This document shows positions 60,535 through 64,000 of a DNA stretch of 64,000 nt, piece after piece. The position numbers were made by a program, and so were the translations under genes. Source of the stretch: Sipunculus nudus (lineage: Eukaryota > Annelida > Sipuncula > Golfingiida > Sipunculidae). Positions within the stretch are counted from its first letter, which is position 1. Every line of letters starts with the position of its first letter. The notes below the pieces were generated by a model that worked only from the letters and a program-made list of their open reading frames with translations, did not search any database and was not told the DNA's origin. The DNA lies in NCBI GenBank assembly GCA_026874595.1, contig CM049321.1, forward strand, positions 24,270,479 through 24,334,478, written 5' to 3'.

Positions 60535-60640
60535 GTTTACATTCCATGGCCAATACATGGAATGTGTACATTCTATGGACGAAGGTAATAGAATGTGTCG
60601 TTCCATGAGTTAAGTCATAAAACGTGTACATTCGAAGACA
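60535..60640. repeat. Short palindromic repeats (right copy)
   Basis: ACATTCCATGGCC, TGGAATGTGTACATTCTATGG and related words, homologous to 35226-35395. Confidence 0.65.
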
Positions 60641-60727
60641 CAAGTCATAGGATATATCCTTATTGGTGGATCCTTTTCAGTGCCAATACAAATCTAGGTG
60701 CACTCAATTATCTTATGTGTTTTCCTT

Positions 60728-60830
60728 TTGATATAGGGAGAATCCACTACTGGTATAGAGGTGCTATCCTGTTAAAATGGGGAGAGTCAAGTTGTGATAT
60801 AGGGGTTTTACGCCGGGGTGTTAAGGTGAC
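60728..60830. repeat. Contracted copy of the ~44 bp minisatellite
   Basis: Two to three units (GATATAGGGAGAATCCACTA, GGTGCTATCCTG, GATATAGGGG) against about 14 in the left copy. Confidence 0.8.
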
Positions 60831-60839
60831 ATATGAGTG

Positions 60840-63800
60840 GGATACATTACTAAAATACATCAATTGTAGACAATGCCCTTTAAAAAGATCGACACAACTA
60901 GAGACAATTTCAGCGGTATGCATTACCTTCACACTTCGCAAGTGATTTTAAAACATGTTTGAGGAAAAGTAGCGGACAGGTTAATTATGTGATATAAAAA
61001 ACATAAGATAATTTGCATTTTTTGTTCAGCCTTGAGGAGTATACTTTCAATCATTCTCATTCTGTAATTCAAACTGGTATATAAGATATGCAGACCTGCA
61101 ATTTTGGTCAGATATTTAAATGTAGAAATATTGTTCACCTCAGTAGGGAAATTCAAGCGAAATATTCGAGTATGCGAATCTTTTAAAGGTGAACAGATCT
61201 TTCCTGTCACAACACTAGCGACATCTATAGGCTGCGATTGACACAAATAGTTCGGGTCCCTCCTATCAACGAAAAAGAGGGTGATTGCTATATATGAAAT
61301 GGTGAAAACAAAACTATCCTGTGTTATCATTAGAGGTTAGGATACTTACTGCGACTGTGGTATATATCTGTTTTCATGAAACACAACCATGCAGCAATGC
61401 TGGCCCAAAGAGCCCGGACCCGGCAGAATTCCCTAACGTGCAGTGCGCATACTCTCTGTACAGGCTTGTTTGGATTGCGTTTAACACAGTACCTTTTCAA
61501 TCCTTTAAATTAGAAGAACATGAGAATGAGGCTTTGACCCACATAACAAGCCCCGTTACCCCGCTCAGCCATGTGCAAAAACTGGAACGTACCCCCAACA
61601 TATTTTACAACTTTATAGACGTTTCATACAATACATTGAGTGTACATGACCTCAGTGAACTGGGGTTACTGTATGAACACATTATATTGCTTGGTAAAAT
61701 CATGGTTTCCCCCATTCACCGACCTTTGTATAAGCTCTGCTGGGTTTACACATACGGTTACATATTCTGTACTATGAAAAACACTCATTACAACTGCATA
61801 TCATACACGTGTACACATGTACACACAACCACCACACTACTTGTGTCATTCGTGCATGGAATCCCATCATCTATGTGTACCCCACGTTGATTGATATATA
61901 ACATTAAATCACATGACTCTCTTTCCTTACCAGCAGAGAATATACTAACATGTCTACATTTCATGATAATGTCTATGTATTAAAAAATACACCGCCCTTC
62001 AAATGCTTCATGTAGGTAAACATATAATACTTACATACACATGTCACAACATTGATACAAGGCTTGTACACCATGCGTGAATGCACAAAACAAGATATGT
62101 TACCCGGTCCATATCAGTGGGGGGGGGGGGGGGGGGCGCACATGATAAAATAACTATTATCATTACAAATATAAGCAAAGGTATGTTTTTTTGGTATCAA
62201 ATTAAAAAAAAAATAGGTTCTAATTAACAAATTAAGTCCGAGTTGACAACGATCGGTTCAATAGAGGACGTTTAAGGACTTGATAAGCTTGAACCCTTTC
62301 TGCACGATGACTGAACTGAAAAGACTAGACGGTTCAAAAGGACGAATTGATGGCCCACTTTGGAGTTCTATATGGTCACACTTGATTTCGTATAATAGAC
62401 CGATTGGACAGTGGTCAGTCCACGGCTACTAGGCGGCGGTAAAAAAAAAAAAAAACAGGACAAACATCAAACCAAGTATTAATATATATATTTATAAGCT
62501 CCAAATCAATAAATGAATCTATTATCCACCTAAAATTGCCATACAGCATGTGGCCATTTTTTTCTTTCAAGATGTTCAAGTGATTTATTATCAATTTAAT
62601 TACTTGAAATATTTTTGTATAGATTGAAAGAAATATTCATTATTATAACGATGATGTTGGTAACCAAATTCGTGTTTCATGATTACAAGTTTGCTTAAGC
62701 CCATTGATGTACCCTCGCGTGTTATTTTTTTCAATTTGTTCAGGAATTTGTCCACCTTAACAATGTAATTTCAACATGGTGCAATGATTAAAGCATTTCC
62801 GTTGAGGTTGGTTTAATTTGCTTTTAAATGTTGTTAGGTGCTTTCAAATCAAGAGCTGTAATAAAAATCCAGCCATATTATATGTCGATAGAGGGTTGTG
62901 TTTGTAATATAAGCTTAAGTCATAAAAAAATGAGATTAAATTGATTGTTACTTAGTAAGTGTCTAGATGTTTAAGGGAAGTCTTAGAATCTTCTTAAGCA
63001 ACATCCAGGGAGGTTATAGGCCAATCTCTTTGAAAAGCAGTAATTATGTCATGGTACACAGGCTATATTCTATGTGCTATGAGCAAAAAAAATATGACTT
63101 TTAGCATCCAGAAAGATAAGGTACAAATTGTATCTATTTACTTTCCTTTGAACCTTATATTGAAAAGTCTAGGGCAAGTCTTCTTTGAATCCTGAAATCA
63201 GGTACCTTAATTCTTATAATACATGTCAAATACAGTCAAATAGGGCATAAATTGTATCCTTAAACCCTTAAATCTTCCAAAACAACATCCAGGGATATCT
63301 TGGCAAAACCCACTGGAAATCTGGAGTTTCTGGAAATTTGAGTATCTTTAACGGCAGATGGGTACAAATTGTATGCATTAGACCTAGGTCCTGGACAAAT
63401 CATAAATTCCCCTCCTCCCCCGAAAAATCGCGTAACCATGGTAACGACAAAATGAAGCAATCATATCTAAGATATAAAAACGAGTGATGGGGAATAAAAT
63501 GAGATACAGTTTACGTGGTTAAGACCATTTATGACAAAGACAAGAAAAAAAAAACACTTTGATGGCCTTATTATGACCTTGATCTTGACCTTTGCCCGAT
63601 TATGACCAGAGCCAATTGGCTCCGTATCCAAAATACACGAACACTATCAGTTTCAAAGCGATTGCTTCAAAATAGTGGCCTGCAGATCATCAACAAACAA
63701 ACAGACAAAGTCACAAACAAACACACGGAATTGGCCAATCTCCGATTCCGGCAAGCAATTAACTGACATGGCACAGGGCGATATGAAGAATGTGAAACGG

Positions 63801-64000
63801 ACCCGCGGACACGTTAAACAGTCAGAAAGCTTCTGACTTAAATTCCCTGACTTAAAAAAGCAGGACCGAACTGAATGCGTTTATCTCATGAATGGGAAAA
63901 CGGGAGTGCTTTGTTAGCATGTCACGCAAAAAGTGTCTAAAGTTACTTATTCTATGCGGCGAACACTATAGTTTTGCAGTCACGGAAAAGCGTGTTTGTT
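60840..64000. other. Non-coding remainder of segmental duplication 2, right copy
   Basis: The 189-codon frame 61321-61890 is open here, but its first part is paralogous to a shorter frame at 36786-37052 with many amino-acid changes. The second part lies in sequence unique to this copy. No domain is recognised, so I treat it as chance. Confidence 0.5.
63574..63597 (-). promoter_or_regulatory. Nuclear-receptor half-site array (right copy)
   Basis: One substitution relative to 38322-38345. The DR1-type part (GGGCAAAGGTCA on the minus strand) is intact. Confidence 0.35.

Larger units (their letters stand above)
58948..64000 (+). repeat. Segmental duplication 2, right copy
   Basis: A direct paralogue of 33238-38776, still aligning at the window edge. 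It lacks the ~1.3 kb tandem-repeat block present in the left copy. It has an additional ~0.6 kb at roughly 61633-62260 containing a poly-G run (about 62120-62136). Confidence 0.9.

Noticed and set aside
61321-61890. 189-codon plus-strand frame in the right segmental copy
   Set aside because: The paralogous frame at 36786-37052 stops after 88 codons and many residues differ. The second half lies in sequence absent from the left copy. No recognisable domain.

Overview
This 64 kb window is AT-rich, repeat-dense eukaryotic DNA, most likely from a marine invertebrate. A lophotrochozoan such as a mollusc is my best guess, at moderate to low confidence. The evidence is long (TA)n tracts, tRNA-type pol III boxes, pogo-like and Harbinger-like non-autonomous DNA transposons, 5'-truncated non-LTR retrotransposons (LINEs), and intronless rhodopsin-like receptor copies carried on a segmental duplication. 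Nothing looks bacterial or viral. No intact protein-coding gene could be found. The only host-type coding sequence is a pair of broken class A G-protein-coupled receptor (GPCR) copies. Nearly every other open frame is a chance frame in repeats. Layout. 1-5 kb: an inverted-repeat pair (990-1310 and 4440-4760) encloses a decayed reverse transcriptase (about 1750-2330) and a roughly 280 bp tandem repeat carrying a perfect GGTGGCGCCACC palindrome. 5-9.7 kb: AT-rich sequence, (AT)n, and a strand-asymmetric stretch with three phased CGCC-N4-GGCG repeats. 9.7-11.4 kb: a segment duplicated at 41.1-42.5 kb. The first copy holds a Harbinger-like MITE, whose empty site survives in the second copy, and a tRNA-like/SINE-like element. 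11.38-12.85 kb: a pogo-like element with clear terminal inverted repeats. 12.85-27 kb: two near-identical copies of a 5 kb non-coding repeat, here called R1 (copies A and B), separated by a LINE 3' half and ending in inverted LINE tails. A second non-coding repeat, R2, follows. 27-33 kb: R2 pieces, small tandem repeats and a GC-rich structured insert. 33.2-38.8 kb and 58.9-64 kb: a direct segmental duplication, each copy with one GPCR pseudogene; minisatellites differ strongly in length between the copies. 43-47 kb: R1 copy C. 47.3-49.4 kb: R2 with a LINE flanked by 168 bp direct repeats. 49-58.9 kb: mostly unrecognised sequence with an R1 fragment, a 10 bp minisatellite, a CG-rich MITE-like element and an R2 fragment. 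No set of genes here works as a pathway. The biologically interesting layer is repeats acting as carriers of sequence motifs: CTCF-like sites, nuclear-receptor half-site repeats and a conserved palindrome. There are also three subfamilies of one LINE lineage and two receptor copies with different inactivating lesions. I found no convincing new multi-gene system. All identity statements are by-eye alignments.
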